Part shown: positions 12,401 through 17,185 of the stretch, one piece after another
How positions within the stretch are numbered: position 1 is the first letter of the stretch
How the letters are laid out: the number at the start of each line of letters is the position of its first letter
Assembly (NCBI GenBank): GCA_004335635.1
Contig: QAXH01000296.1
Location: 1-17,185, forward strand
Source: Chloromonas sp. AAM2
Taxonomy: Eukaryota; Chlorophyta; Chlorophyceae; Chlamydomonadales; Chlamydomonadaceae
Length of the DNA: 17,185 nt
Reading direction: 5' to 3'
Program-made: the position numbers and the translations under genes
The notes under the pieces: model-generated
Databases searched by the model: none
Told to the model about the DNA's origin: nothing
What the model saw: the letters and a program-made list of their open reading frames with translations, nothing else

Positions 12401-15400
12401 GGAATAGCAGGGACGTGGATTGTGTCTGAGCACGAACAGCAGGCATGAGATTGACTTCCAATGCATGGGCATTGGGGCTGTGACCGTAGATGGTTGGTAC
12501 CATCGGTGTTGCTGATGTGGTGCTTGTGCTGGTGGAGGAGCCGGCAGGGTTGGTGTCGGCAGGCGGAGCGACGGCCAAGGTTTGGATGTCAATCAAGCTA
12601 CAAGCCATAGGGTTGTAGCGGCCCATGATGGTCATGCCCTGGTCGCATCCGGATGCACCAGTGATGCTCAGGACGATGCGGGAGGAGGCGGGAAGGTACT
12701 GCAGGCCCAGGCCGGAGTGTGGTGTGGGCAGGTCGCTTGCTAGACAGTGTTCCCGCAGCCCCGACACGCGCCCGGCTGCAAGCACTGGCGTGGCCTGGGC
12801 CAACGGCGCCCAGGGAGCAGAATCCAAGGGAGGCAAAACGGACCTGTACAAACCGCCATTACGTGTCAGCAGCAGTGCATGGAGGCCACAGCTGGAAACC
12901 GAGGGAGCATCTGTAGCAGGGCGTATGTTTTCCATCGTGATGGCGTGTGGATGGGTGGTGTTGGCTGTGACGATGGGTAGAGCGGGTGGGAGCTGTACGA
13001 TGATGGCTGATGCAAGCAGCTCTTCCACGCCTGTGCTTTGGACATGGTCACTGGCCAGCACTGTCCAGACAGGCACAGACGAACTGCATCAAGACGCAAA
13101 CAAACAAACAAACAAACACGTTCAATTGTTAGCTGCTCGCCCAACAACAAGCCGCACAACATCATCAGTTGCTCCCATTTGGCGCACAATTCCCATTGTT
13201 GTTTCCTTAAATTCCCACATCTCCACCAGACTGATTGTTGCCTCGATATCATCACCAACATCGACTTAAGTCAGACTGGACGTCAATCAGGCGACTGCTG
13301 GCAGTCCGAGGTTCGCACTGTGTTGCTCAAACCCACCTTCGCGCAATGTCGTACACATGTAGGGCCACAGGCGTGGTAACCGCCAGCCACGTGTCCCCTC
13401 CTGGCAGCCAGTCCACCCGAGTGATCATCTGCGACAGGCCCATGCTCGCAGCACCTCCGCCCAGGCCGTTTCCAGTGCCCGCCCCCGCTGCCCCGTCACC
13501 CGCGCCCCCGCCTGCGGTGCCTGCGCCTGTTCCCATGCCCGGCGCATCGGGGTGGCCGGGGAGGGTGATGGGTGTGCGGTCCTGCACCTTGCCTTCCGAG
13601 TCCACTACCCACACCTGCACACACAAGACCGACATCACTACGGCTGAAGGGCGGCAATAACGACTTGCATACATGTACTAACAGCAGTACACTTCCAACC
13701 TACATGCAAGCAATGTCAGGATAGAGTATGACATGCAGTACTGGTGGCACATGATTCCACACCGGTGTTCTGCTCCAACAAGACTGCAAACTCTCCCAGC
13801 AAAACGCATACAGCGTTTACAACAAAATCAAATTGTATCTTGTTGCCGAAAAACAACAACTGCTAACAGACTGACTGCTAATGAGTTTGATCTGTGAGCA
13901 GACTCGGTCTGTAAGTGACTGCCGTACCTGCAGTTCCCTCAAGCCCACCACCGCCAGGTGTCGTCCCAGCCAGTTGTCAAAGGCAACACTCAGCACAGTG
14001 AAGCGGGCATTGTGCCTCTGAAGCAGGGAGTAACTCGACTTCTGTGCCGGCACCGCAGCTGCCGGGCCGCTCCCGCTGCTGCTCGACCCCACACTCCCCG
14101 CCCCCGCAGCCCCGCCCGCGCCCGCGCCAATCACATGCGCCGTCACCGTCGGCATGATCATTTCCAGCATGTGCTGTTGGGCATCCAAAAAACCGAGAAA
14201 CGTTCCACGTGCCACGGCAAGCAGCCCGGACGCCGAGCATAGCGATACACAGTTCCGCACAACAACGCCGTTTTCAACGGCTTCTGCGTGCTCCTGAGGT
14301 AGGTAGCTGTGGGCGGATGAGCTCCAATCGTCAGCAGCGTGCCCACCGCCAGCTGTGCCTGTAGTCCCGCCCCGGCCTCGGCCTCCTATTCGTCCGGCGG
14401 TGCGGGACGCAGCGGCACGGCCGTCAAGGTTGCCAACCCGCACAATCCGCTGCAGTCGCAGCAAATCCGGACTCGCCGGCTTCGCCCCTGCCCCTGCACC
14501 TGCCATCATTAGGTTGCACTTTGTGGGAACAGCAGTGGACGCTGCCGTGCCGTCCATGGTGGTAGTGGCGGTGCTGGTGGTGGTGGTTTCCTGTGGAGCG
14601 TTGGCATCAAATGGCTGTGAGATGCTAGAGGCGAGTGCGACCAAGCTGTTGATGGCGTCCCTGAAGAGTGAAGGCAGCTGAGCCTCTGCATGCTGCCCGG
14701 TTGGTGATGCTGAGGACGTGCGCAGTAGTGCACACAGGGAAGCTGCTAGCAGGGCTGACAGGTGCTCTGCTGCCTGTGCGGCATTGGTGGTCTGTGTGGT
14801 GGTTGCATGGCTTGAAGAGGTGTTGGTTGCGGTCAGCAGCTGGGTCAGGCGGGGCATTGGAGAGGGAGCCTGCTGCTTAACGGAGGATGTGCTGTTGGGC
14901 TCGGCCATGTCAGTTGGGTTGGGTGCAAAGCCCCAGGCGCGCTGCAGTGGATCGCCGGAGGGCCAGCTGCAGGCAAGCGATTAAGGATGTCAGTACACCA
15001 GGGCGGCAGCCAGCATGCATGCACTTCACAGGTGCCAGCAGATCCGCGTATTAAACATGTACTAAACGCATACACAGTAGCATTGATCTCCAGTATCTCC
15101 AGTCGCTATGAAGTAACATTCACCAACAGTGGCACTAGCATATCTGATACAACAACCTGTTCCTTTCAGGCACAAGCCGTCATCCTGAGTTCACCGTTTT
15201 GACCGCATCTACAGCAATCCCTGATCAGGTCTCAACTGTGCTTGCCTCCCAGCCCACTCACCAAGCATCGGCGGAGGTGACCATGCCCTGAGCAAGCCAG
15301 TATCCAAGGTCCTTGGTGACAGCTTTCTTAGGCCCCATGGCCGGCAGCGGGGTGGGCTGCAGGCAGCGGCAGGCCGAGGGCCGGGGCGTCCCCGCGCCCG

Positions 15401-17010
15401 CTCCGCAGTCACAGAAGAACCTGTTGAGTGCATGATCAAGCATTTATTGCTTGCAAGATGAAGCATTACACGGAAATGAATGTGACATGGGAATTACAGA
15501 GTGTCTTAAATACCATATCATCGTGAAACCACTTAGATGCAATTCCAAACGAATTTTATTTCGACAGATTCCGGCGATGATACGGTATGTCTCATCTACC
15601 TAGGATTCAAATCTCGGGCCTGTCCGTGCAGTTGTGATTTTTGCCGCGAGCATGTCTACCATGAACATAAATTTCCACCCTACCTCGAGTAGGCTGAGTA
15701 GACCAGGTCGTGGCCCATGTGGCAAACACGCGCACATGCACTGCAGCAGCCCTTGCTGTCCACCAGGCCGCACGTGTAGCAGTAGTACCTGCAAGCACCA
15801 AACACGTGAGAGGTGGGGAATTCTGGCCAGCGATACTAAGCAAGGCTGCCTCTCCCTGTGTGCCAGTCACTGCTCCACATGTTGCTCTCAGAAGTTGCTG
15901 GTCTGCTCAGCACAAACAGGTACGCTAGTTGAGATAGCAGCATTATGCCCTTGACTGTACGGGACATGCGTGCATACCACACACTGCCGCTGCTGAAAGC
16001 CCTGCACATCTCATCCTTGCCGCCGGCCAAAAGCCTTTGGGTTCGTGCCACGCTGGTTGCTCAAACTTGTTTTTGTCTGGTTTGGCTTGTTCCTAACTTG
16101 CCCTCTGAGTTCCTGTCACGCTGTTCGCTGAGATGCTTGGTTGCTGCTTATGCCTACTTCTGTTCCACTTGTGGAACGATACAGATGCACACACACACGC
16201 ACACGCACCAGTGCTGCTCCACAAAGCTGTCTCCACTCTCCCCGTAGCTGCACTGGACCATCGAGGGTGCAGCCCCCTGCGAATCACCGCCCCGAACCGC
16301 CCGCCTCCGGCCCGCCCCAGCAGCCCCCCTCCCCTCACCCCAGGAACCATCCGTACCCTCGCCAGCACTGCCCTCCCTGCCCTGATCGCTTTCGCTGCAG
16401 CTGTCCTCGCCGCTGCTGCTGATGCAGCTGCTGCAGCTGCTCAATGCGCCCAGCAGGCCCGGCTGCGACTGCTTGTGGGGCCTAGCAAGGCGGCCGGTGG
16501 CAGCGGGGCCAACGGCAGCGGCGCCGACAGGGGGAGGGGCTGTGCCCCCCTGACTGTCATCTCCACTTGATTCTCCATCATCCTGCAACGGTTCATGGCA
16601 AGCATCAGCTCGATGGCTTAAAACAGGGATGTCAACACCTCCCTGGCGCTCCTGACTTGATAAGGCGCTCCTGACTTGATGAAAAACTTACTTACATGAA
16701 GGATGCAAACTTGATTACATGCGGATGTGCAAGATGCTCGTGCTCTGGGGGATGTTGGCAGGTGCTATGCGCCACAAGCTGCGGAACCATCCCGTACTGC
16801 GCAGAAACCATGTTGTGACGACGACGACGACGCACGCACCATGCCATGGCCCTGGAATGCACTAGTTGCCGAGGCCTGTGCGGCCGCCTGCGCCACGGCT
16901 GCGCTCTGGCCTATGCCCTCCGACCCCACGCCCGCTGCAGCCCTCGCATTGAGTTCTTCAAGCACCGCCATCTCCCACGCCTGCATGTTGTCATTCTGGG
17001 CACCAACTCC
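219..17010 (-). CDS. BIG: BIG/UBR4-type giant UBR-box protein (partial, 21 exons)
   Basis: Exons in gene order: 17010-16840, 16582-16209, 15788-15684, 15420-15262, 14966-13928, 13614-13337, 13083-11532, 11104-10988, 10505-10359, 10037-7055, 6739-6532, 6313-5807, 5465-5063, 4016-3877, 3356-3248, 2701-2552, 2187-2078, 1682-1514, 1219-1052, 887-747, 427-219. All introns are GT-AG and all phases join, giving about 3,079 codons. The spliced product follows Arabidopsis BIG from before the UBR box to the segment ahead of the C-terminal E3 module: UBR finger, propeller (MITRVDWLPG, LHVYDIA), RRWHQL beta-sandwich motif, helical repeats, and the four-CxxC cluster ending in LCAECG. In this family the protein is a roughly 5,000-residue N-recognin and scaffold; in plants it affects auxin transport, vesicle traffic and C/N balance, in animals protein quality control. 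Both ends lie outside the window, so start, stop and promoter are absent. The family assignment is firm; exact boundaries of a few exons are inferred. Confidence 0.93.
428..746 (-). other. Intron 20
   Basis: 319 bp. Plant BIG has about eight residues between the parts coded by exons 20 and 21 that are absent here; I could not find a micro-exon that supplies them. Confidence 0.7.
747..887 (-). CDS. BIG: BIG exon 20: MHPGVT...YNTKCK segment
   Basis: Residues 2964-3010. LMLDVQMGAA, an Ala/Asp-rich loop, then VTATLTAVASVYNTKCK matches the family stretch INRKIALLGVLYGEKCK. The donor is uncertain: AAG/GTTCGG at 747 or CAT/GTAATG at 735, both in phase and differing by four codons (VRLH). Confidence 0.82.
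1052..1219 (-). CDS. BIG: BIG exon 19: charged helix
   Basis: Residues 2908-2963, 56 codons, phase 0 at both ends. AKSAQQQVESASEDLARKQA and TLASLARSLAAALSDAKSHD fit the helix after the zinc cluster in plant BIG (AAIESESENAHKRYQQLLG). It ends in a Ser run and AKPKAN. Donor AAT/GTGAGT. Confidence 0.88.
1514..1682 (-). CDS. BIG: BIG exon 18: second half of the zinc cluster
   Basis: Residues 2851-2907. YCGENAHQCRHCRNINYGAL, DGFLCAECGNSRYCRIDLQL and MAAPAW match the plant BIG stretch CHENAYQCRQCRNINYENLD...LCNECGYSKYGRFEFNFMAKPSF. Together with exon 17 it gives pairs C2836/C2839, C2850/C2853, C2860/C2863 and C2876/C2879. This is the most diagnostic stretch of the window. Acceptor GTGCAG, donor GAG/GTGAGT. 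Confidence 0.97.
1683..2077 (-). other. Intron 17
   Basis: 395 bp inside the zinc-cluster coding sequence. It holds a small direct repeat, AAGTACTTGAC at 1705-1715 and 1721-1731. Confidence 0.85.
2078..2187 (-). CDS. BIG: BIG exon 17: first half of the four-CxxC zinc cluster
   Basis: Residues 2815-2851. VCFEVVGTYSNLQDASQESL, then SCPRCSSPVTDRFGVCG, match plant BIG FMIELDSFYENLQALSLESL and QCPRCSRSVTDKHGVC nearly residue for residue. Cys 2836/2839 and Cys 2850 are the first zinc-ligand candidates. The Gly codon at the end is split (GG then G). Confidence 0.96.
2188..2551 (-). other. Intron 16
   Basis: 364 bp, GTGAGA to TTTCAG. No other feature seen. Confidence 0.85.
2552..2701 (-). CDS. BIG: BIG exon 16: YYHG...LHLEPGQ segment
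   Basis: Residues 2765-2814, exactly 50 codons. VSYYHGMFPDLAHMKSPAGM, LWQPLALLHLEPGQQDVRLE and QTPVVATA match plant BIG LYYNNRPVADLAELKN...LWKKAKTCRLAFNQTELRVD and IPITAC. The acceptor GACAG directly precedes the GTG of the first codon. Confidence 0.94.
2702..3247 (-). other. Intron 15
   Basis: 546 bp, GTGGGG to GACAG. ATGATG-rich sequence near 2970-2996; nothing else recognised. Confidence 0.85.
3248..3356 (-). CDS. BIG: BIG exon 15: conserved VDARRSR segment
   Basis: Residues 2728-2764. SIRALTLSFVDARRSRCIAA matches the family motif TIQSLTLNVHDARKSKSVKV closely. The acceptor is CTTGAAG, weaker than the others but the only one that keeps phase; donor AAG/GTGGGG. Confidence 0.93.
3735..3832 (-). 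repeat. Decayed duplicate of the 3' part of exon 14 (pseudo-exon)
   Basis: 3793-3832 is a 40-bp exact match to 3927-3966 inside exon 14. The match then decays through 3735, where a good donor (TTTCG/GTAAGT) survives. Counted from the shared GAGGTGG, the copy is 97 nt against 89 nt in the exon, so it ends in a different phase and cannot replace exon 14 in frame. The gap to exon 14 is too short for an intron. Confidence 0.88.
3838..3876. repeat. Interstitial telomere-like repeat
   Basis: Degenerate (CCCTAAA)n on the plus strand, TTTAGGG on the minus strand. It includes CCTAAACCCTA at 3844-3854 and CCCTAAACCCTA at 3864-3875. It fills the junction between exon 14 and its pseudo-copy and overlaps the GTAGGG donor of exon 14. 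Confidence 0.8.
3877..4016 (-). CDS. BIG: BIG exon 14: start of the second conserved beta-rich segment
   Basis: Residues 2682-2728. IHRGLREVVDLGDSWHLEVD, then PRLIDMEYNMAKLETLKQSF, match plant BIG (IYSTLGNLVEFDGYYLES...KLESLKSETKFTDNRI). Acceptor CTCAG, donor TTCAG/GTAGGG, with the donor embedded in a telomere-like repeat. Decayed partial copies of this exon lie on both sides (4159-4198 and 3735-3832). Confidence 0.93.
4017..5062 (-). other. Intron 13, the longest of the window
   Basis: 1,046 bp. The end nearest exon 14 holds a decayed duplicate of the exon 14 start plus adjoining intron (about 4159-4280). The rest (about 4300-5062) has no open frame with family resemblance, no terminal inverted repeats and no RNA gene that I can recognise. 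Confidence 0.8.
4159..4280 (-). repeat. Decayed duplicate of the 5' end of exon 14 and adjoining intron
   Basis: 4173-4197 is a 25-bp exact match to 4000-4024, covering the acceptor and first codons of exon 14. The similarity extends on both sides, from GTCAACC at about 4160 to the AAGCACGTT and GGCCACCAC blocks further into the intron, weakening with distance. The copy reads IHRGLRDGVDFGG and then loses resemblance to the exon. Confidence 0.85.
5063..5465 (-). CDS. BIG: BIG exon 13: helix, polythreonine tract, helix
   Basis: Residues 2547-2681. VQLLEHLLKA matches the end of a conserved helix pair (YTELVSLLLDKA in plant BIG). It is followed by a run of 12 Thr and about 75 residues of Ser/Pro/Ala/Asn-rich disorder, and then VAQLCSALCSALSHAHAARA with AHPLRE, which matches VIRCFFETLHSQNELIANHP. 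The disordered insertion, including the Thr run, sits where plants have a short loop. A second donor 4 bp beyond the chosen one (GTAGGT versus GTGAGG) would break phase. Confidence 0.9.
5396..5431 (-). repeat. Trinucleotide repeat coding for 12 threonines
   Basis: Eleven ACC codons and one ACA in the sense direction within exon 13. It is translated in frame, in the disordered loop of exon 13. Confidence 0.95.
5466..5806 (-). other. Intron 12
   Basis: 341 bp, GTGAGT to TTTTGCAG. No other feature seen. Confidence 0.85.
5807..6313 (-). CDS. BIG: BIG exon 12: helical-repeat region
   Basis: Residues 2378-2547. TTWADMIARRPSLLLTLLEQ followed by AITLSCLS and AAKLLHTALSK match plant BIG (ARPRNWQKYC...LNGVFHF...LKLLNLAF). 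Further on, ASPVAAFARACLLDSPDTHV, then AAHAALKALWERYEQPAREQ and LQWLLSCLLP match the stretch LLRQFIDFFLLEW...VRTEAKSVIYGLWHH...LLAALLQ. This is HEAT/armadillo-like alpha-solenoid sequence. Donor CACCT/GTGAGT. Confidence 0.92.
6532..6739 (-). CDS. BIG: BIG exon 11: helical-repeat region
   Basis: Residues 2309-2378. GARRATRRLLAARCGG and then SDWRHAVQAAQQVMLLEEAV align with the plant BIG stretch VRRYARRLFLHLCGSK...DSWQFSNEVKNLY. The acceptor has a strong pyrimidine tract (CTCTCTCGCCCTGTTTGCAG). Two donors lie 5 bp apart; the one at AAG/GTAATA keeps phase with exon 12. Confidence 0.85.
6740..7054 (-). other. Intron 10
   Basis: 315 bp, GTAAGA to a pyrimidine-rich TTTGCAG. No other feature seen. 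Confidence 0.85.
7055..10037 (-). CDS. BIG: BIG exon 10: long low-complexity, helix-rich region
   Basis: Residues 1315-2309, one uninterrupted exon of 2,983 bp, the longest in the window. It is rich in Ala, Gln, Ser, Leu and Pro, with scattered helical blocks (for example GQLLLDLMQIGSQEGWPAQL and SVSGMLLVRAMIQVAAVLVS) that probably match helical-repeat segments of BIG, though weakly. Land-plant BIG carries a ZZ zinc finger in this interval; here I find no CxxC pair. The open frame extends upstream to 10139, but the splice acceptor GTGCACAG at 10038 restores phase with exon 9. Donor ACTG/GTAAGA. Confidence 0.85.
10038..10358 (-). other. Intron 9
   Basis: 321 bp. Both ends lie inside longer open frames, so the boundaries rest on splice signals, phase and homology. 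Confidence 0.75.
10359..10505 (-). CDS. BIG: BIG exon 9: beta-sandwich-like segment
   Basis: Residues 1266-1314. LRRWHQLVMSAEDALVAHPE matches the family motif MRCWYDIPFTVAESLLADE, and VLLCGPTADGNARPRLHHLQ matches ISVGPT...LPRIDSLE. The donor after CTACAG is GTGAAG. An open frame continues past it for about 50 codons with no family resemblance, so I end the exon at 10359. Confidence 0.92.
10506..10987 (-). other. Intron 8
   Basis: 482 bp, GTGGGT to GTGCAG. The flanking exons align with the family without a missing piece. No other feature seen. Confidence 0.85.
10988..11104 (-). CDS. BIG: BIG exon 8: beta-sandwich-like segment
   Basis: Residues 1227-1265. LADASLVIVGVKVLLGASAE followed by KYVPTFVRLG matches the BIG/UBR4 strand pair of the type IVMVGIRMHVG...IPSEVTIFQR. 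Acceptor CCGCAG, donor CAG/GTGGGT, phase 0 at both ends. Confidence 0.93.
11105..11531 (-). other. Intron 7
   Basis: 427 bp between exons 7 and 8 if the possible cassette at 11398-11484 is skipped. Apart from that segment I see nothing in it. Confidence 0.7.
11398..11484 (-). other. Possible in-frame cassette exon (29 codons)
   Basis: On the minus strand an open, phase 0-0 segment encodes PEAVLSSSLLLDAQTWIVTP and then ISRIIVVTV, with a good donor (GTT/GTAAGC) and a weak acceptor (GGCAAG). If used, the intron before it would be only 47 bp. Exon 7 joined directly to exon 8 aligns with plant BIG with no gap, so the segment is not needed. It may be an optional cassette or chance open sequence. 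Confidence 0.3.
11532..13083 (-). CDS. BIG: BIG exon 7: remaining propeller and start of a beta-sandwich segment
   Basis: Residues 709-1226. It carries propeller-like strands such as HALLLTRNGGLYRSVLPP (about 777) and HQTLMVLACSKGNLYFSV (about 1016), with Ser/Thr/Pro- and Ala-rich loops between them. From about residue 1167, PLPLSLLEKGEQVASRVTFG aligns with the plant BIG stretch that leads into the beta-sandwich-like region, and the exon ends SSLKLTLK. The acceptor tract on the sense strand is a (TTTG)n repeat. Donor AAG/GTAAGC. Reading on would meet a stop at once. Confidence 0.92.
13098..13118 (-). repeat. (TTTG)n repeat in the exon 7 acceptor tract
   Basis: Five TTTG units on the sense strand lie about 14 bp upstream of the GATGCAG acceptor and supply most of its T-rich tract. 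Confidence 0.9.
13337..13614 (-). CDS. BIG: BIG exon 6: beta-propeller
   Basis: Residues 617-709. VWVVDSEGKVQDRTPITL continues a blade from exon 5. A Gly/Ala linker of about 30 residues follows, then MITRVDWLPGGDTWLAVTT and ALHVYDIAR. These match the BIG/UBR4 motif of the type RIDWVPG...VKIYDLS, one of the most conserved stretches of the propeller. The reading frame joins exon 7 by a split AGT codon. Confidence 0.95.
13615..13927 (-). other. Intron 5
   Basis: 313 bp, GTACGG to GTGCAG. No other feature seen. Confidence 0.85.
13928..14966 (-). CDS. BIG: BIG exon 5: disordered linker and first part of the beta-propeller
   Basis: Residues 270-616. The first two thirds are Ser/Thr/Ala/Gly-rich (runs such as TTTTSTATTT and RGRGG) with a predicted helix around SALLAASLCALLRTS. 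From about residue 502 the sequence matches the start of the BIG propeller region: NGVVVRNCVSLCSASGLLAV, then after a Gly/Ala/Ser loop (about 550-574) ARFTVLSVAFDNWLGRHLAV and VGLRELQ. The Gly/Ala loop seems to be a lineage-specific insertion between strands. Acceptor CTGCAG, donor GTACGG, both in phase. Confidence 0.92.
15262..15420 (-). CDS. BIG: BIG exon 4: end of the UBR box
   Basis: Residues 217-270. It begins RFFCDCGAG and then ACRCL, giving C220, C222, C234 and C236, the final zinc ligands of the UBR box. A Pro-containing linker follows (PTPLPAMGPKKAVTKDLG) and the exon ends at SADA plus a split codon. The acceptor is CAACAG and the donor GTGAGT. Confidence 0.95.
15684..15788 (-). CDS. 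BIG: BIG exon 3: core of the UBR zinc finger
   Basis: Residues 182-217. It encodes YYCYTCGLVDSKGCC followed by SACARVCHMGHDLVYSAYSR, a close match to the plant BIG UBR box. The zinc ligands expected for this class are all present: C185, C188, C196/C197, C200, C204, H205 and H208. In N-recognins this domain binds type-1 basic N-terminal residues; for BIG/UBR4 this is known for the family and inferred here. Confidence 0.96.
15789..16208 (-). other. Intron 2
   Basis: 420 bp within the UBR-box coding sequence. It starts with a TG-rich microsatellite at the donor. I see no other feature. Confidence 0.85.
16184..16208 (-). repeat. TG-rich microsatellite at the exon 2 donor
   Basis: Sense-strand GTGCGTGTGCGTGTGTGTGTG begins with the donor GT itself, giving several possible donor GTs in a row. 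Confidence 0.85.
16209..16582 (-). CDS. BIG: BIG exon 2: acidic linker and start of the UBR box
   Basis: Residues 58-182. The exon opens with DDGESSGDD, an acidic stretch like the Asp/Glu-rich linker before the UBR box in plant BIG. It continues as Gly/Ala/Ser-rich disordered sequence and ends with VQCSYGESGDSFVEQHW. This ending matches the start of the BIG/UBR4 UBR box, including its first Cys (168) and the His of QHW (181). The last Trp codon is split by the intron (TG then G). The donor GTGCGT continues directly into a TG-rich microsatellite. Confidence 0.9.
16645..16680. repeat. 17-bp tandem direct repeat in intron 1
   Basis: GGCGCTCCTGACTTGAT occurs twice, at 16645-16661 and 16664-16680, separated by AA. 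No function is evident. Confidence 0.9.
16816..16832 (-). repeat. CGT trinucleotide run in intron 1
   Basis: About five CGT/GTC units shortly after the exon 1 donor. Retained intron sequence would read as a Ser run followed by a stop. Confidence 0.8.
16840..17010 (-). CDS. BIG: BIG exon 1 of window: helical and Ala-rich linker
   Basis: 57 codons in phase 0 at both ends, residues 1-57. It begins after TGTGCAG and ends at ATG followed by GTGCGT. It encodes a charged helix (AWEMAVLEELNARAAAG) and then an Ala/Gln/Ser-rich stretch. In frame and in phase with exon 2, it would precede the acidic linker that comes just before the UBR box in this family. I do not recognise conserved family residues here, so its support is open frame, splice sites and position. 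Reading through the donor gives a short Ser run (CGT repeats) and then a stop. Confidence 0.7.
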
Positions 17011-17185
17011 CTGCACATACACAGCAAAAAGCAAGACCTTACAAAACAAACAAACAAACAGGCCAACAGCCGCATCGTGGGGCCAAACAATGCAAGGGGC
17101 AAGATGTATGCGTGCAAAAACGCAAACGTCTGACATGGAATGGACAACTAGGGATGTGCCATGCCGTAGGAAGTTGGTTGGCTCA
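17011..17185 (-). other. Intron upstream of exon 1 (3' part)
   Basis: Non-coding on the sense strand up to the TGTGCAG acceptor before exon 1. It contains a (TTTG)n run on the minus strand (about 17042-17060) just upstream of a second T-rich stretch. I could not place a further exon at the right edge. Confidence 0.6.
17042..17060 (-). repeat. (TTTG)n repeat upstream of exon 1
   Basis: TTTG units on the sense strand about 32 bp upstream of the exon 1 acceptor, like the repeat before exon 7. Confidence 0.85.

Larger units (their letters stand above)
15360..16258 (-). other. UBR-box zinc finger domain (spans exons 2-4)
   Basis: About residues 166-237 of the reconstructed product, interrupted by two introns. 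Candidate ligands in order: C168, H181, C185, C188, C196/C197, C200, C204, H205, H208, C220, C222, C234 and C236. None of the positions expected from the BIG/UBR4 type is lost, so the domain is predicted to be folded and functional. Confidence 0.93.

Noticed and set aside
1..17185. Prokaryotic defence system, CRISPR array or operon
   Set aside because: The window is one intron-rich eukaryotic gene; there are no spaced repeats and no polycistronic gene layout.

Overview
The window is nuclear DNA of a eukaryote, most likely a chlorophyte green alga (probably chlamydomonadalean). The reasons are GT-AG introns of roughly 160-550 bp between GC-rich exons, alanine-, glutamine-, serine- and glycine-rich low-complexity protein, CAG/CTG- and TGG-type microsatellites, and a protein that matches plant BIG more closely than I can match anything else. 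The genus cannot be read from the sequence.

The whole window is the middle of one very large gene on the minus strand. It encodes an orthologue of the giant UBR-box protein BIG (plants; TIR3/DOC1/ASA1 in Arabidopsis), known as UBR4/p600/pushover in animals. I reconstructed 21 exons by hand. They run from 17010 down to 219 and every junction keeps phase, giving about 3,079 codons. A possible in-frame cassette exon of 29 codons lies at 11398-11484. Residue numbers in this annotation count from the first codon of exon 1 and leave out the cassette. Neither the N-terminal part (to the right of the window) nor the C-terminal E3 part (to the left) is present.

Reading in gene order (right to left): exons 1-2 carry an acidic, disordered linker and the start of the UBR box. 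Exons 2-4 (16258-15360) carry the complete UBR zinc finger. Exons 5-7 carry the beta-propeller-like region. Exons 7-9 carry a beta-sandwich-like segment. Exon 10 (2,983 bp) is a long, low-complexity, helix-rich stretch. Exons 11-13 carry the helical-repeat region. Exons 14-17 carry a second conserved beta-rich segment. Exons 17-18 carry a cluster of four CxxC pairs that is a signature of the family. Exons 19-21 enter the region leading to the C-terminal E3 module.

No second gene, RNA gene, transposon, CRISPR array or prokaryote-type system is visible. The non-coding points of interest are a decayed tandem duplication around exon 14 with telomere-like repeats at its edge and over the exon 14 donor, microsatellites placed inside splice signals, a polythreonine (ACC)n tract in exon 13, and the apparent lack of the ZZ finger found in land-plant BIG.
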